Shown here piece after piece: positions 9,501-18,331 of a stretch of DNA of 64,000 nucleotides; the first letter of the stretch is position 1, and every line of letters starts with the position of its first letter. Below the pieces are notes generated by a model. It worked only from the letters and a program-made list of their open reading frames with translations, was not told where the DNA came from and made no database searches. Origin of the DNA: Comamonas testosteroni (GTDB lineage: Bacteria; Pseudomonadota; Gammaproteobacteria; Burkholderiales; Burkholderiaceae_C); assembly GCF_030505195.1 (NCBI RefSeq), contig NZ_CP129672.1, forward strand, positions 5,844,293 through 5,908,292. The letters are read 5' to 3'. The position numbers were made by a program, and so were the translations under genes.

Positions 9501-12190
9501 GTCATCGTGGTGATGTAGAGCTTCTCAGCCGACTGTCCGGCCTGGCCACTGGCATTGAACGGGCGCACGATGATCAGCCACTCCCCCGCGCCATCAATGC
9601 GGAATGTGCTGCGGTTGGCTACAGCGTTACCATCGACCAGGCGCAGCTCCGAGCCGTCACGGCCAGCCCAGACCTGGGCGTGGTTATAGTCGCCTTCCAC
9701 ATCCCAGATGCAGGACAGCTCATACCACTCTGTATCCCCCTGCAGGTTGACCTTTTCGGAAACGCGCAGATTCTTGACAACAGGCCGGCCCAGCTGGGGA
9801 ATGCTGCTCTGGTTGGGCGCGGGCACATAGGTGCCGTTGAGCACGTAGTCCCAGAACTCGGGCCCTTCGGGCACGGCCGTGATGCGCGCGCCCTTGAGAT
9901 CCGACTCGGGATCAATGCCGGTCACGCGCACGCGATAGCCGGGCGTGGCCTTGAAGTCGTAGCACCACAGCGTGTCATGCGCAGGGTTGCCGATACCCTC
10001 ACCGGGGAAATCCAGATCCTCGGGCCACTCGCCCACCAGGGTGACAACATCCGACTCGACCGCCAGCGGCTGCACGGGCCACACGCGGTAGTCACGCGCG
10101 CCAGGCACACGCAGGCCGATGTAGGCAGAGGCCAGGGGCGGCACCGACTCATCCAGAGTCAGCTGCACCTGAGCGCCGATGCGCTTGGCAGCCATCACCC
10201 GGCCGCCAAAACCCCATTGCGTCAGGTCGTGGGAGACAGACAGCACCGACAGCCGGCGATAGTCCAGATGCTCAATGTCGGCCGTGTAGTGCACGGTCTT
10301 GTACTGGTACAGGCTCTGGGCCAGGTGGTAGCGCGCCATGACGGCGGCATGGGCCTCGCTGGTGATGCCCTCGCCCGTCACGCGGGCCGGGCTGAGCATG
10401 GTTGTCACGCCCGGAGCCATCACGCGCAGGGTCGTCATCTCCCAGGTGTCGCGGTTCAGCCATTGGTACTCGATGCCATCGGCGGCATTGCTCAGCGCGT
10501 AGTCCACACTGAAACCGCCCTTGAGCATGTTGGCCATGTTGACCACGGCGCTGTTGGGCTGGCCGTTGGTCACAAAGACGGCCGTGGGGCGGCTGCCGTC
10601 GGTCCAGGCGAACTCACCCATGCCGGCCAGCGCGACCTCTTCACAGAAGGCGCCAAGGGACACGCTGGAAGTGACCCACTTGTCATAGGTGTAGCCGCGA
10701 GCCGCGCAGTGCAGCATGAAGGCCTTCAGGCCCTCGATGTCGATCTGCTCATCAGACAGGCCAAAGCCAAACTGCAAGACACGCTGGCCCTGACGGTCCG
10801 TCACCCACACGCCGCGCAGCGTCTGCAGCAGGATGGCGCCAGGGTTGGAAAGACCATCTGCGCGCGTCGTGGCCGTGGCCCATTCGGTGCCCGTCCAGAA
10901 CGGCATAGGCTTGGCGCGATAGGTGGCGCGCACTTGATCCAGGCTGCCGCTGAGCTGGCCCGAGGCACGGATCTTGATGCCGATCCTGCCCCACTGGCTG
11001 TAATCGGTCGTGTCGGCCTGCACACTCTTGAGCGACACCCAGGAGAACTTGCAGGCATCGGCAGATCCGCCCTCGTTCCATCGCGGCACGCCAAGCTTGG
11101 CCCGCACCTCATATTGGCCAGGCGCCACATCAAACGAATGGGTGCGGCGCAGCACATCGGTGCTGGCATTCGTGATCGTGCTGCTGGCCAGCGTGGCCCA
11201 GGCAGACGAGCCGACTAGGCGGGCCTCAATCGTCAGATCAACCGAGTTGGGCTTGATGTTGTTCTTGTTGTCTACGTCGTAGAGCTGTCCCTCGATGTCC
11301 AGCTGCAGCACGCCGGCGCCGGCCGAGCCCGTGCGCGTGATCCAGTCGCCGCCGTTGACAAACTCTGCGCCGGCGACGGCATCCACGTTGCTGTACAGCG
11401 GCACATCCTGGCTTGGAATGCCTGGGAAGCCGTTGTAGTAGATGCTCACATCGGAGTAGTTTCCGATGGGCGTCTCTCCGATGGCGAGATCTGCGACGCT
11501 GTGCACATTGATGCCGCCGAGCAAAATGGTGCTGAGGTATTGGTCGTCGCCCTCGTACCAGGCGTAAGCCTTGCTGGCCAGGTCGGGCGTGACACGCATC
11601 TCACCCCAGAGCACAGGGATGGGCTCATAGGGCCGTGCGGTGTTGCGCTGGTCGCTCAGGCTGTAGATCTGCTTTTGAGCCTGCGATTGGGCCGAGGGAA
11701 TCTTGGGGCCCAGCACCTTGTTGATCAGCACCGAGCCGGCAATAAAGACGCCCGCCTGAATGGCAGAGATCCAGGTGCCCGCAGCAGCTGCCACATAGGT
11801 GCCGCCTGCAGCGCCATAGATTGCAGAGGCTATCCCGCCGGAAAAGTAGGTCAGTGCGGCAAGGGCCACAAGCTGCAGGGCGGAGCGGCGCAGCACGGCG
11901 CGGCAAGCAATCAACTGCCCATGCTTGGGGAAGGTGCGCGACCACATGGCTTGTGGCACCACAGCCCCGCCGATCATTACGGTCCAGGCCCCCGAATCGA
12001 TGCCAGGCACATGACGCTCGAGGAAAGACGCCAGGCTCTCACCGGGCTGCAGATCTGCCGGCACATTGCGCTGACCGTCCAGCGTCAACGCATTAGGCGT
12101 GACGACCAGGCGACCCGCCGTGTCCAACACATCGGCAGGCACCCCACCAACGGCAGCCACAGCAGCAGATTCAGCGCGATTCACTTCCAT
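6506..12190 (-). CDS. J: host-specificity (tail tip) protein J
   Basis: At 1,894 residues this is the longest gene of the prophage and occupies the lambda J position. The N-terminal ~170 residues include a hydrophobic Ala/Gly-rich stretch (LQLVALAALTYFSGGIAS) resembling a fused tail-assembly segment. Then come the tip-attachment domain (RVTPDLASKAY region), fibronectin-III-like modules around residues 800-1100, an Ala/Glu-rich coiled coil around 1200-1450 and a receptor-binding C-terminal part after ~1500. It binds the host receptor and closes the tail tip. The start at 12190 overlaps the NlpC/P60 gene by 10 bp. Confidence 0.9.
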   Translation of the reverse strand: MEVNRAESAAVAAVGGVPADVLDTAGRLVVTPNALTLDGQRNVPADLQPGESLASFLERHVPGIDSGAWTVMIGGAVVPQAMWSRTFPKHGQLIACRAVLRRSALQLVALAALTYFSGGIASAIYGAAGGTYVAAAAGTWISAIQAGVFIAGSVLINKVLGPKIPSAQSQAQKQIYSLSDQRNTARPYEPIPVLWGEMRVTPDLASKAYAWYEGDDQYLSTILLGGINVHSVADLAIGETPIGNYSDVSIYYNGFPGIPSQDVPLYSNVDAVAGAEFVNGGDWITRTGSAGAGVLQLDIEGQLYDVDNKNNIKPNSVDLTIEARLVGSSAWATLASSTITNASTDVLRRTHSFDVAPGQYEVRAKLGVPRWNEGGSADACKFSWVSLKSVQADTTDYSQWGRIGIKIRASGQLSGSLDQVRATYRAKPMPFWTGTEWATATTRADGLSNPGAILLQTLRGVWVTDRQGQRVLQFGFGLSDEQIDIEGLKAFMLHCAARGYTYDKWVTSSVSLGAFCEEVALAGMGEFAWTDGSRPTAVFVTNGQPNSAVVNMANMLKGGFSVDYALSNAADGIEYQWLNRDTWEMTTLRVMAPGVTTMLSPARVTGEGITSEAHAAVMARYHLAQSLYQYKTVHYTADIEHLDYRRLSVLSVSHDLTQWGFGGRVMAAKRIGAQVQLTLDESVPPLASAYIGLRVPGARDYRVWPVQPLAVESDVVTLVGEWPEDLDFPGEGIGNPAHDTLWCYDFKATPGYRVRVTGIDPESDLKGARITAVPEGPEFWDYVLNGTYVPAPNQSSIPQLGRPVVKNLRVSEKVNLQGDTEWYELSCIWDVEGDYNHAQVWAGRDGSELRLVDGNAVANRSTFRIDGAGEWLIIVRPFNASGQAGQSAEKLYITTMTQVPPRNPGSFVVQQVTGGLRRFAWMYAGDKPAALAGVQIRYLPGDISLSVDMWDDMQPLGEADDIYTAQFEASKPQAGLWTFGLRAIDTAGQLANGIVRFSINLDQSFDQIQQPDLTPPPQVTGLAAVGMFTSVQVIWDTANYVQGHGHARTIIYAAEGAGAQFSAARQVAEAFGGPTSFASEPATTWSIWAKHQSVDGVLSDLPAGPVVVETGQDLDKVQEALGGHISESWLANSLGQRIDLLDKEGGPLGRSLVSAAQQQDALNQSVRGNINQMAEGLLEAALAADKALERITDAGVYVDPATGQVKIYGLEQTNEHVTTLQVLLDAVQGQLVLKATTAYVDGAIANATLSPADLILYEGLDARIVEVTQQLDSINGQLSQKASALELQGAMVRLTAAESNLDALNGQIALRVTRAEYEADQGLLNERMNSAEIQLSAIDAPAITATVIAVKKAERDAQKSAEALLRDILSGEQTRNVADTALAFARTELTAKVEEGLSAEAAARTELAATVDEQAAALSQESKVRATEIAAEASAREQLAARIDGDLGEVSAAIAEEKSVRTDQTGYLGALYSLRMQLSQGGQLVVGGVAISGTSSEESGPRIDYGVMANSFWIAVPSGSPAGVSNVKPFSVQTTAQTINGVVVPAGVYMDAAYINNVTVLFGRFGTLLADKIQATAISASQLAAGDGVIGGTLKSSNYVAGSSGWMLRPDGMAEFSGVIVRGTVYAWAGQVGGITIASNELHSSNWNNVYGPGGLGWAIRANGQAYFNELNIRGQINGGAYTGYAWPAAGQSGFHLGPNGLLIGNANNSKYFQVTAEGDIYTPAFRVVGGVMTVQQVDVIDTLQIRSGAITAVAPRWVGSVAFFVSTSRTLDDFAVSAAYQNIIYLEWLNNIGGDGLYLNAYRGSGEDSQLVNVVYPGAYARVELLFYANGSYMGSTSVEVFQGIGNYVITPLYAVPLGATRVLVNMPPISRNSPQGQRSLNNIKITTISIKR

Positions 12191-12585
12191 CGGTAGTAGC
12201 CCTCAACAATCAGGCCGTAGCCCTGCAAGTCCTGCACTCGGTGCAGCACAGACGCCCCCAGCTTGTGGGAGGTGTGCAGCACATGCGGTGCGTAATTGGT
12301 AAACACGTAGATGCCGATATGGCCGGCCTGCGCGGCATCAAAGTCGCGCATCAGCACGGCATCGCCGTCTTGGGGCCGCTCCACAGCCGTTCCCAGCTCC
12401 GAGCAATAGCTGGCTATGACTGCCGCCTGTGCATCCGGCTCGAGCGGCCTGGCGCGCTTGCCAGCCAGCACCACATGGCGATCGAACAGCTCGCGCTGCA
12501 CCAGCAAGGCCAGGTCGGCACAGTCCATGTGGCGCGGGCAATAGGGAATCCCGATAAATGGGTCTAGTTGCAAGGCTTCCAGCAT
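12181..12585 (-). CDS. tail tip NlpC/P60 peptidase, lambda K-like
   Basis: The start is the ATG at 12585 (MLEALQLDPFIGIPY), overlapping the stop of the preceding gene. The 134-residue protein has the catalytic Cys in MDCADLALLV and a His in AGHIGIYV, the order seen in NlpC/P60 cysteine peptidases. In siphophages this protein is part of the tail tip and helps local peptidoglycan cutting during entry. Confidence 0.83.
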   Translation of the reverse strand: MLEALQLDPFIGIPYCPRHMDCADLALLVQRELFDRHVVLAGKRARPLEPDAQAAVIASYCSELGTAVERPQDGDAVLMRDFDAAQAGHIGIYVFTNYAPHVLHTSHKLGASVLHRVQDLQGYGLIVEGYYRWK

Positions 12586-13046
12586 CAGGAGATCCCCGGC
12601 AAGGTGTGAGGGTTGGCGATCTGCATGCATGCGGCGCGTCGCATGAGCTCGTCCACACTGCATGTGGCTTGGGCGGACGCCCCGCTGATGCTCACGCTGG
12701 TCATGGGCAGCCAGTAAACGTGCTGGTGCACATCAGGCTGATCGCGCGGCACGATGATCAGCTTGGCCATCGTGGTAGTGCCCGGCTGGCGGCGCTCGAG
12801 CTCGTCACTGACGCCGCGCCCCACGTTGTCCATGGTCAGGCGCATGCGTGGTGCCTGGCCGGAAACGTCATCAGGCAACGTGAAGCCAAAGGGCAGACCG
12901 ATATAGCTGATGCCGCGACTCACGAAGTCCTGCCCGTCATTGCAGATAAACATGGACTCCGAAAAGCTGGGGTTGGACACCTCGAGCAGCTCGATATGCC
13001 CAACGTCGTCGGTCACTCGCTGGTTTCGCGTGCGAAAGTCGGTCAT
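12585..13046 (-). CDS. minor tail protein (DUF1833-like)
   Basis: The 153-residue protein lies between the M-like and K-like genes, the place of lambda gpL. Beta-rich segments such as GISYIGLPFGFTLPDD and a C-terminal HVYWLPMTSVSISG region fit DUF1833 tail proteins. It overlaps its neighbours by a few bases at each end, as expected for a translationally coupled tail operon. Confidence 0.72.
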   Translation of the reverse strand: MTDFRTRNQRVTDDVGHIELLEVSNPSFSESMFICNDGQDFVSRGISYIGLPFGFTLPDDVSGQAPRMRLTMDNVGRGVSDELERRQPGTTTMAKLIIVPRDQPDVHQHVYWLPMTSVSISGASAQATCSVDELMRRAACMQIANPHTLPGIS

Positions 13047-13396
13047 CGCAGGTACTCCAGCGTTGCTGTGCGTTGCGCAACGGCAAACCCTTGGGCCAAT
13101 GGCACCAGCTCACCCAACGCCCCACCCTTGAAGCGAACTGAGCGCACAACACTGGCTCTTGTGTCGTACCAATTGAAGAAACCAATGCGGCGGACCGTAT
13201 TGAAGTACCAGTCCTCGAAGGCCTCCGTGTCGGCTGCAGATTTGAACTGCAGCGTCACCTCAACCTCCTTGACCACACGCGCACTGGTGACCCGAAGCTT
13301 GGCAAGACCGCGCTCCATCTCAGATGCAGCTACCGCGGGGTCAAACGACTCCGGGCGGGAAAAATGGACAGTGACGTATGAAGGTAGCGATGCCAT
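13043..13396 (-). CDS. minor tail protein, lambda M-like
   Basis: The 117-residue protein is in the M position, directly after the tape measure in the late operon. It is beta-rich with aromatic clusters (FEDWYFNTVRRIGFFNWY). A copy of the recurring late-gene motif (13405-13415) sits 9 bp upstream of its start. The reversed cargo gene at 13459 separates it from the tape measure. Confidence 0.68.
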   Translation of the reverse strand: MASLPSYVTVHFSRPESFDPAVAASEMERGLAKLRVTSARVVKEVEVTLQFKSAADTEAFEDWYFNTVRRIGFFNWYDTRASVVRSVRFKGGALGELVPLAQGFAVAQRTATLEYLR

Positions 13397-13458
13397 GCAA
13401 AGGCATGCTAGGGAGGGCAGTTACTATGTGTCCGACCTGTTCTATTTCACGAGAAGCT

Positions 13459-13755
13459 ATGACCGATTCCGAGATCGCCGCACATGCCAAAGACATCATC
13501 AATCAGCAGCTCTTGGCAGTCGCGTTGGCATTAGCAACCAAAGATAGGGATGATCAAATTCCATACCTAGTAAACCTAATTGACGCTACCGCTAAAGAAG
13601 CAGGCATGGCAATCGAAAAAGCCTTCAACCAGTTTGGCGCTCCAGAGAGCTCGCGTAACCATCTTTTTGCCGAATGCGTTGAGCATGCCGCCAACATCAA
13701 GCGAATGTCGATTGGTTTAGCGGGAGCACTCCAAGAAGATCGAGATAGAAACTAG
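13459..13755 (+). CDS. reversed cargo (moron) gene, unknown function
   Basis: This 98-residue protein is encoded against the direction of the tail operon, between tape measure and M-like genes. The ATG at 13459 is preceded by CGAGAAG. It is mostly helical (QLLAVALALATKDRDDQIPY, then AGMAIEKAFNQFG) with no clear membrane segment. Base composition is more AT-rich than its neighbours. It overlaps the tape-measure stop by 4 bp tail to tail. Such genes are usually expressed from their own promoter in the lysogen. No family is recognised. Confidence 0.65.
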   Translation: MTDSEIAAHAKDIINQQLLAVALALATKDRDDQIPYLVNLIDATAKEAGMAIEKAFNQFGAPESSRNHLFAECVEHAANIKRMSIGLAGALQEDRDRN

Positions 13756-16637
13756 TCGCTGAGGCCAAATCGGCCCTTGAGCGCTCTGTATGGTGTTCCA
13801 GAGCCGCGCGCAATTCCGTCGCCAATGCGATCTTCGAACTGCTTAAAAATCACCTCAACATCAAAGCTACCAGCAGTCCCCTGCCGCTGTGTCACTTCAG
13901 GCTGCGACGGTGCATTGATGAATTTCATATTGATCACTGGTGCCGCCCAGGAGCCGCCACGCCCTTCTGGGGACGGCACCTTTGCCACATCCATGCCGCC
14001 CAACGGCGTGACGTTGCCCGACTGGCCGGCCATCATGAGCAACTGCTTGTTGCCCACGGTCAGCAGTTCAGGAACGCCGCGCTCATTGACTTCGTACATC
14101 TTGCCGGCGCCCACGTCACCACCGTTCTCACGCTTGCCGCTGAGGCCGAAGAAGCTACCTATCGCGCTCAGCGCCGACCCAAACATCCCAGAGCCCGTGC
14201 CGCCCTCCACTGCACCGCCGAACAGTGATCGCGCCAAATTTGCGGCCACGGCCTGGCTGCCCATCTTCAGCAGCATCTGCCCCCAGGCCGTGCCGATGTC
14301 TTTGAAGTTGCCAGTGAGGCTGTTGTAGAGGGTATCGCCCAGCTGGTCTTGGACGTTCTGCGCAAAGCGGACCGTGAACTGATCCATCTGGTTCAGGCTG
14401 TCCTGATATTCCTTGTTCGCCTTCTTCACCGCACGGGCATATGTCTCCTGTGAAATGTCCAGGGACGCCAGCAAGCTGTCGTACTTGGCGAGTTCCGCAT
14501 TCAAACGCTCCAGCGGTGTCATCACGGACTCTTTCAGCGCATTGCCCAGTTCTTGGGCCTGCCGCTCCATGTCGTCGGTGGCTTGCTTGGCCTTTTCTTT
14601 GGCCGCAGCGTCTTTATCGGCAATCAACTGGTTCAGTCCATCTTGCAGCTTTTCGCGCTCCAGCCCGTATTTCTGCTGGATCAGCAGCACCCCTTCCTCA
14701 TACATCTGCTGGCTCAGCTTGCGTTCATCGAGCAGCCTCTTGTGCTTGCTCAGTTCTTCTTTCTCTTTCGCGTCAATCTTGGCCCACTCGCTGGTAGCAG
14801 AATCGGCGCTCAGACCCAGCAAGTAACCCTTGCTATCGAATTTCTCGCCGTTCGCCCCCTCCCTGAGCTTCTTCTGGGCCTCATTGAGGTCGTAGATGGT
14901 CGTTGCCAGCTTCTCGGCCTCGGCACGCTCTTCGGCGGTAGCGTTCGCTCCCAGCTTCTGAATGGCCTGCAGCCGGGCCTTGGCCGCCCCCGAAAGCTTG
15001 GCCAACTCCAATTCATCGCGCATACCAGCCAGTCGCTTCTGAACCTCAGGATCGCTGCGAGTCACCTTTGCCTTGGATGCCGGGGCATTCGCTCGCTGCT
15101 TCTGAGCTTCTGCCAATTTGTAGTCGGCATTGATCATTTCCTGCAGCTCTTTGGTCGCTGCATCGGCATTGGCCTGTGCTTCAATCAAGGAACGGTTCAC
15201 GTTTTCCATGCCCTTGGCATCAACCCCGCCCCGACCTTCCTTAAGCTGCTTGTTTAGTGCCGCCTGATCACGCTCCAAGGCCTTAACGGCAGCATTCGCG
15301 TCTCGAGCTTTGGAAGTCAGCAGCCCAATAGCATCGGCAGCCTTGTTACGCTGATTCGCAAGCTGCGCAGCAGTGAGCTTATCTACCGAAGCTGTTAACT
15401 CGTCCACCTTTGGTACGGCCTTCGATGCACTGTCGCCGAACTTGAAAATGCTGGCCGCAGCCAGAGCTGCAATAACTGCGATCCCCACAGGACCACCAAG
15501 GAAGCCCAGCACGCCCTTCAAGGCTGCGCCCAAAGCGGTGGACGAGGCTGTAGCGAAAGCCTGGGCGGCAGCAAGGCGTTTGTTGGCGGCCTCGTGCGCC
15601 AGTGCAGCAGCAGATACCTGTGCATGGCTAATTCCGGCACCCTGCAACGCCCTTGTTTGCGCCAGCGTAGCCGCCGTCTCTGCAACCTGCGCTTGCGCCA
15701 AGGCCACCTCTGCAGCCGCGCCCCTCATAGCAGCTACGGCCTTTGCTGCTGTGGCCACGCTGGCCACCGCCATTCCACCTGCATAGCGGGCCAGCCCTGC
15801 AGTCACCGCCACCAGGGCCGTATCGGCCAGGAAGTTGAAGTTCTCGCCAAGTGTTTGAACAACCTTGGAAATGGTCGCAGTGATGCCATGCGCTTCATTG
15901 CTCCAGCCAATGTACTCCTGCAATCCGTTGGTTATCGACTTGATCGCATCCCGAACAGTGGTGGGCATCTCCTTGACTTGCTTCGCCACCTTTTCGGAGC
16001 CATCCGAAACGCCGTTAACAAGAAGGTCGATCCCAAGCTTTCCTTCTGCGCCCAAGCGGCGGATCTCTGCCGCACTCTTGCCACTGCTCTCTGCAATCAA
16101 ATCGACAACGCTATCAATGGTCGAATAGATAGTCATCCAAGCATCGGCGTCGATGCTGCCTTTCTGCAGCGACTTTGCCAACGCATCCATCGCACCCTTG
16201 GACTTCTCTGCACTTGCAGCATTGACCACCAACAGACCACTGAAGGTATCGATCACATCGACAGACTGGCCGAGCGAAAGACCCATCTCGCGCAACACTG
16301 GCGAAAGCTGAATGAAGCTTTCTCGCGTTTCGTTGATTCCGCGGAACGTCGCATTCGCCGACGCCAGCATCCGTTCCTGCACATAGGTGTACTCCTCTGT
16401 GCTTTTGGTGGCCATCTTGATGCGGCTGGCGTACTGCCCCCATTCGTCGGCCATGTCGATGACCTTCATCACTGCCAGACCAGAGAGCGCAGCCTTTGCG
16501 GCCGCAGCGATGGGGGTGAGCCGCTCAAGCCCGGATGCCGTTTTATCCAGACTCTGCTGTGCGCGGCGCTGATCCTTAATCATCTGATCAAGTTCAAGCG
16601 TCACGTCATAGTAAATTTCCCCAACCTTTTCAGCCAC
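13752..16637 (-). CDS. tape measure protein
   Basis: The long Ala-rich helical protein (961 residues from the chosen start) in the lambda H position sets tail length. The start is taken as GTG at 16637 (VAEKVGEIYYDV), with GGGAG about 9 nt upstream. The in-frame ATG at 16703 lies inside the preceding terminator hairpin and is unlikely. Features include an N-terminal coiled coil (LDQMIKDQRRAQQSLDKT), hydrophobic blocks near residues 360-400 and 760-800, and a long Glu/Lys/Ala coiled coil around 440-720. Confidence 0.88.
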   Translation of the reverse strand: MAEKVGEIYYDVTLELDQMIKDQRRAQQSLDKTASGLERLTPIAAAAKAALSGLAVMKVIDMADEWGQYASRIKMATKSTEEYTYVQERMLASANATFRGINETRESFIQLSPVLREMGLSLGQSVDVIDTFSGLLVVNAASAEKSKGAMDALAKSLQKGSIDADAWMTIYSTIDSVVDLIAESSGKSAAEIRRLGAEGKLGIDLLVNGVSDGSEKVAKQVKEMPTTVRDAIKSITNGLQEYIGWSNEAHGITATISKVVQTLGENFNFLADTALVAVTAGLARYAGGMAVASVATAAKAVAAMRGAAAEVALAQAQVAETAATLAQTRALQGAGISHAQVSAAALAHEAANKRLAAAQAFATASSTALGAALKGVLGFLGGPVGIAVIAALAAASIFKFGDSASKAVPKVDELTASVDKLTAAQLANQRNKAADAIGLLTSKARDANAAVKALERDQAALNKQLKEGRGGVDAKGMENVNRSLIEAQANADAATKELQEMINADYKLAEAQKQRANAPASKAKVTRSDPEVQKRLAGMRDELELAKLSGAAKARLQAIQKLGANATAEERAEAEKLATTIYDLNEAQKKLREGANGEKFDSKGYLLGLSADSATSEWAKIDAKEKEELSKHKRLLDERKLSQQMYEEGVLLIQQKYGLEREKLQDGLNQLIADKDAAAKEKAKQATDDMERQAQELGNALKESVMTPLERLNAELAKYDSLLASLDISQETYARAVKKANKEYQDSLNQMDQFTVRFAQNVQDQLGDTLYNSLTGNFKDIGTAWGQMLLKMGSQAVAANLARSLFGGAVEGGTGSGMFGSALSAIGSFFGLSGKRENGGDVGAGKMYEVNERGVPELLTVGNKQLLMMAGQSGNVTPLGGMDVAKVPSPEGRGGSWAAPVINMKFINAPSQPEVTQRQGTAGSFDVEVIFKQFEDRIGDGIARGSGTPYRALKGRFGLSD

Positions 16638-16687
16638 GACCGCTATCTCCCAGAGTTCACCGAGAATGCTAGGGACAGACAAAGGGT

Positions 16688-16715
16688 AATAAAAAAGCCC
16701 CATAGAAGGGGCTTT
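16688..16715 (-). terminator. intrinsic terminator closing the lipoprotein cargo unit
   Basis: An 8-bp stem (aaagcccc / ggggcttt) at 16694-16715 is followed on the minus strand by TTTTTTATT. It lies 3 bp after the stop of the SlyB-like gene and upstream of the tape measure, so it interrupts leftward late transcription unless read through. Confidence 0.78.
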
Positions 16716-16717
16716 GT

Positions 16718-17173
16718 CTAACGTGGATCACGAATTACACGTGATGGACTCCCATAAAGGATGATCACTTTGTCACCCTCCGAGAACTGAACATCTGCTT
16801 GTTGTGCAATGGTCATCAAACTGCCATTTTCAGTGGCAATCACATACTCCATGCCATCACGTTGAGAAGAGCCTTGCTCGATTGCGGCACCAATGATTGC
16901 CCCGACAACAGCTCCGCCAATTGCACCAACTGCATTTGCTCTTCCACTGCCTCCGATACCGGATCCAGCAACAGCACCAGTCGCCCCGCCAACAGCACCA
17001 CCAGTGCCTGTATTTCCGTCAATTCTCACGGACCTAGCACTAATGACTTTTCCAGCAACGCTCCGATTCACCTGACCCACGGATCCAACTGAATAAGTGC
17101 TTGGATCCATCCGGTTGGCACAGCCCAACAGCAAGAAAGTACACGCAACTGCGGCTATCGCTGTCCTGATCAT
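16718..17173 (-). CDS. SlyB-like outer-membrane lipoprotein, prophage cargo
   Basis: The 151-residue protein has a lipoprotein signal (lipobox LLGC, Cys at residue 18) and a central glycine-zipper block with repeated GGA/VGGAVGAIIG patterns (about residues 58-100), the glycine-zipper two-helix fold of the SlyB/PcpY family. A soluble C-terminal domain follows. It overlaps the upstream lipoprotein gene by 4 bp and is followed by a terminator, so the pair forms a separate unit inside the tail operon. Envelope modification or superinfection exclusion is plausible, not shown. Confidence 0.75.
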   Translation of the reverse strand: MIRTAIAAVACTFLLLGCANRMDPSTYSVGSVGQVNRSVAGKVISARSVRIDGNTGTGGAVGGATGAVAGSGIGGSGRANAVGAIGGAVVGAIIGAAIEQGSSQRDGMEYVIATENGSLMTIAQQADVQFSEGDKVIILYGSPSRVIRDPR

Positions 17174-17724
17174 TTTGATGCCACAGGGAACATCGGCTTA
17201 TTGACGTCCACCGTCTCTAACCCTTGCAAGAACAATTTGATATTGTTCTGTGCTGCGCGATTAATAGACTCTCGAGCTCTGGTCATTCCCAAGAATGCAT
17301 GATCCCATGGAACAGTGCCCTCGGCCGAAATATCTTGTGTGAAAATGATAGAACCGTTGGAACGGTTCAGTATTTCATAGCGTGCTATTGACTTAGAAGT
17401 CATCGACGCACCAGCACCAGGTGTCTCGAAGGCCAAAATTTTGACTTGAATGCTTACCTTGTTGGCGGAGTCGTCCTTAAAAATCGCCATACGGTCAATG
17501 GCCTCTTGCAACGACTCTTTCCAGAAATTTGTAACACTCTCGATGCCCATTGGCATCTCGCCCTTTGCTTCTTCGGGGCGCGCAAGTGTGACCGTGACGG
17601 TTTTTACTTCAGCATCAATTTTTGCTTTACTGACACCAACTTCTGGCACTGAAAAATTGAGTGGTGGTGGTGCTGCACAGCCTGTCAACGCCGCAACAAA
17701 AATAATTGCCAGTAGTTTTTTCAT
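17170..17724 (-). CDS. lipoprotein of unknown function, prophage cargo
   Basis: The 184-residue protein has a clear lipoprotein signal (MKKLLAIIFVAALTGCAAPP, lipobox LTGC). The mature part is alpha/beta with no cysteine and no membrane helix. It is the first gene of the two-gene lipoprotein unit inserted between tail assembly and tape-measure genes. Composition is more AT-rich than the flanking tail genes, which suggests separate acquisition. No family is recognised. Confidence 0.72.
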   Translation of the reverse strand: MKKLLAIIFVAALTGCAAPPPLNFSVPEVGVSKAKIDAEVKTVTVTLARPEEAKGEMPMGIESVTNFWKESLQEAIDRMAIFKDDSANKVSIQVKILAFETPGAGASMTSKSIARYEILNRSNGSIIFTQDISAEGTVPWDHAFLGMTRARESINRAAQNNIKLFLQGLETVDVNKPMFPVASK

Positions 17725-17797
17725 CTGCCCCTCCTGTTTGAAACAATTAGTATCTCATCGTTTCAATCACTCGATGCAGAGTCAAGGCATTGACGTT

Positions 17798-18331
17798 TCA
17801 TTTTTGAAATGCTGCCATGGCAGCCCGGTACTCCTCACGGGTGGGAACATCCCGCTTTTTCTTCTTGGCATCCGGGTACTTCATTTCGAACAACGCCTGA
17901 AACTCGCTCATGCTCAGCGCTTCGGCGTCTGCAGTGCCCATGCCCAGGTGAACGCGGGCGGCGGCAACGTACTCAGCGACGTTGAATTCCGTCACAGGCC
18001 TAGAACCCTGTTCCTTACTGCCACCCGTACCCACCAGTCCATGGCGCATCAGATGAGCTGCCAAGCTTATCTGCTCGAGCACAGGCATGCACCCCTCGTG
18101 CTCGCCATCCTCATCAAGCCATCCCAGCAGGGCTGTTGCATCGTCCTGGTCACACAGCACAGCGAGCACATAACGAGCGTTGAGATGTGCGCGGGCGCCG
18201 AACAGACCGCGAAAGGCATCAACGATTTCGCCCGGGCGACCGAGCTGGGCGATCTGGGCGAATGACGGTGTGAAAGAGAACTCCAGACCGCTGGCAGTCA
18301 CGACTCTGGAGTAACCGTGCTCAATCAGCAT
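17798..18331 (-). CDS. tail assembly chaperone-like protein
   Basis: The start is the ATG at 18331 (MLIEHGYSRVVTA), overlapping the tail-tube stop. The 177-residue protein follows the tail tube and precedes the tape measure once cargo is removed, which is the tail-chaperone (G/GT) position. The C-terminus is Lys/Glu-rich (DAKKKKRDVPTREEYR). I saw no convincing frameshift extension. The assignment rests mainly on position. Confidence 0.66.
   Translation of the reverse strand: MLIEHGYSRVVTASGLEFSFTPSFAQIAQLGRPGEIVDAFRGLFGARAHLNARYVLAVLCDQDDATALLGWLDEDGEHEGCMPVLEQISLAAHLMRHGLVGTGGSKEQGSRPVTEFNVAEYVAAARVHLGMGTADAEALSMSEFQALFEMKYPDAKKKKRDVPTREEYRAAMAAFQK

Noticed and set aside
16637..16703. ATG at 16703 as tape-measure start
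   Set aside because: It lies in the loop of an intrinsic terminator and has no ribosome-binding site; GTG at 16637 has GGGAG at a good distance.
17798..17880. Programmed frameshift in the tail chaperone (AAGAAGAAAAAGCGG)
   Set aside because: The run lacks a proper X-XXY-YYZ heptamer. The -1 frame stops at once and the +1 frame adds only about 20 codons with no T-like domain.
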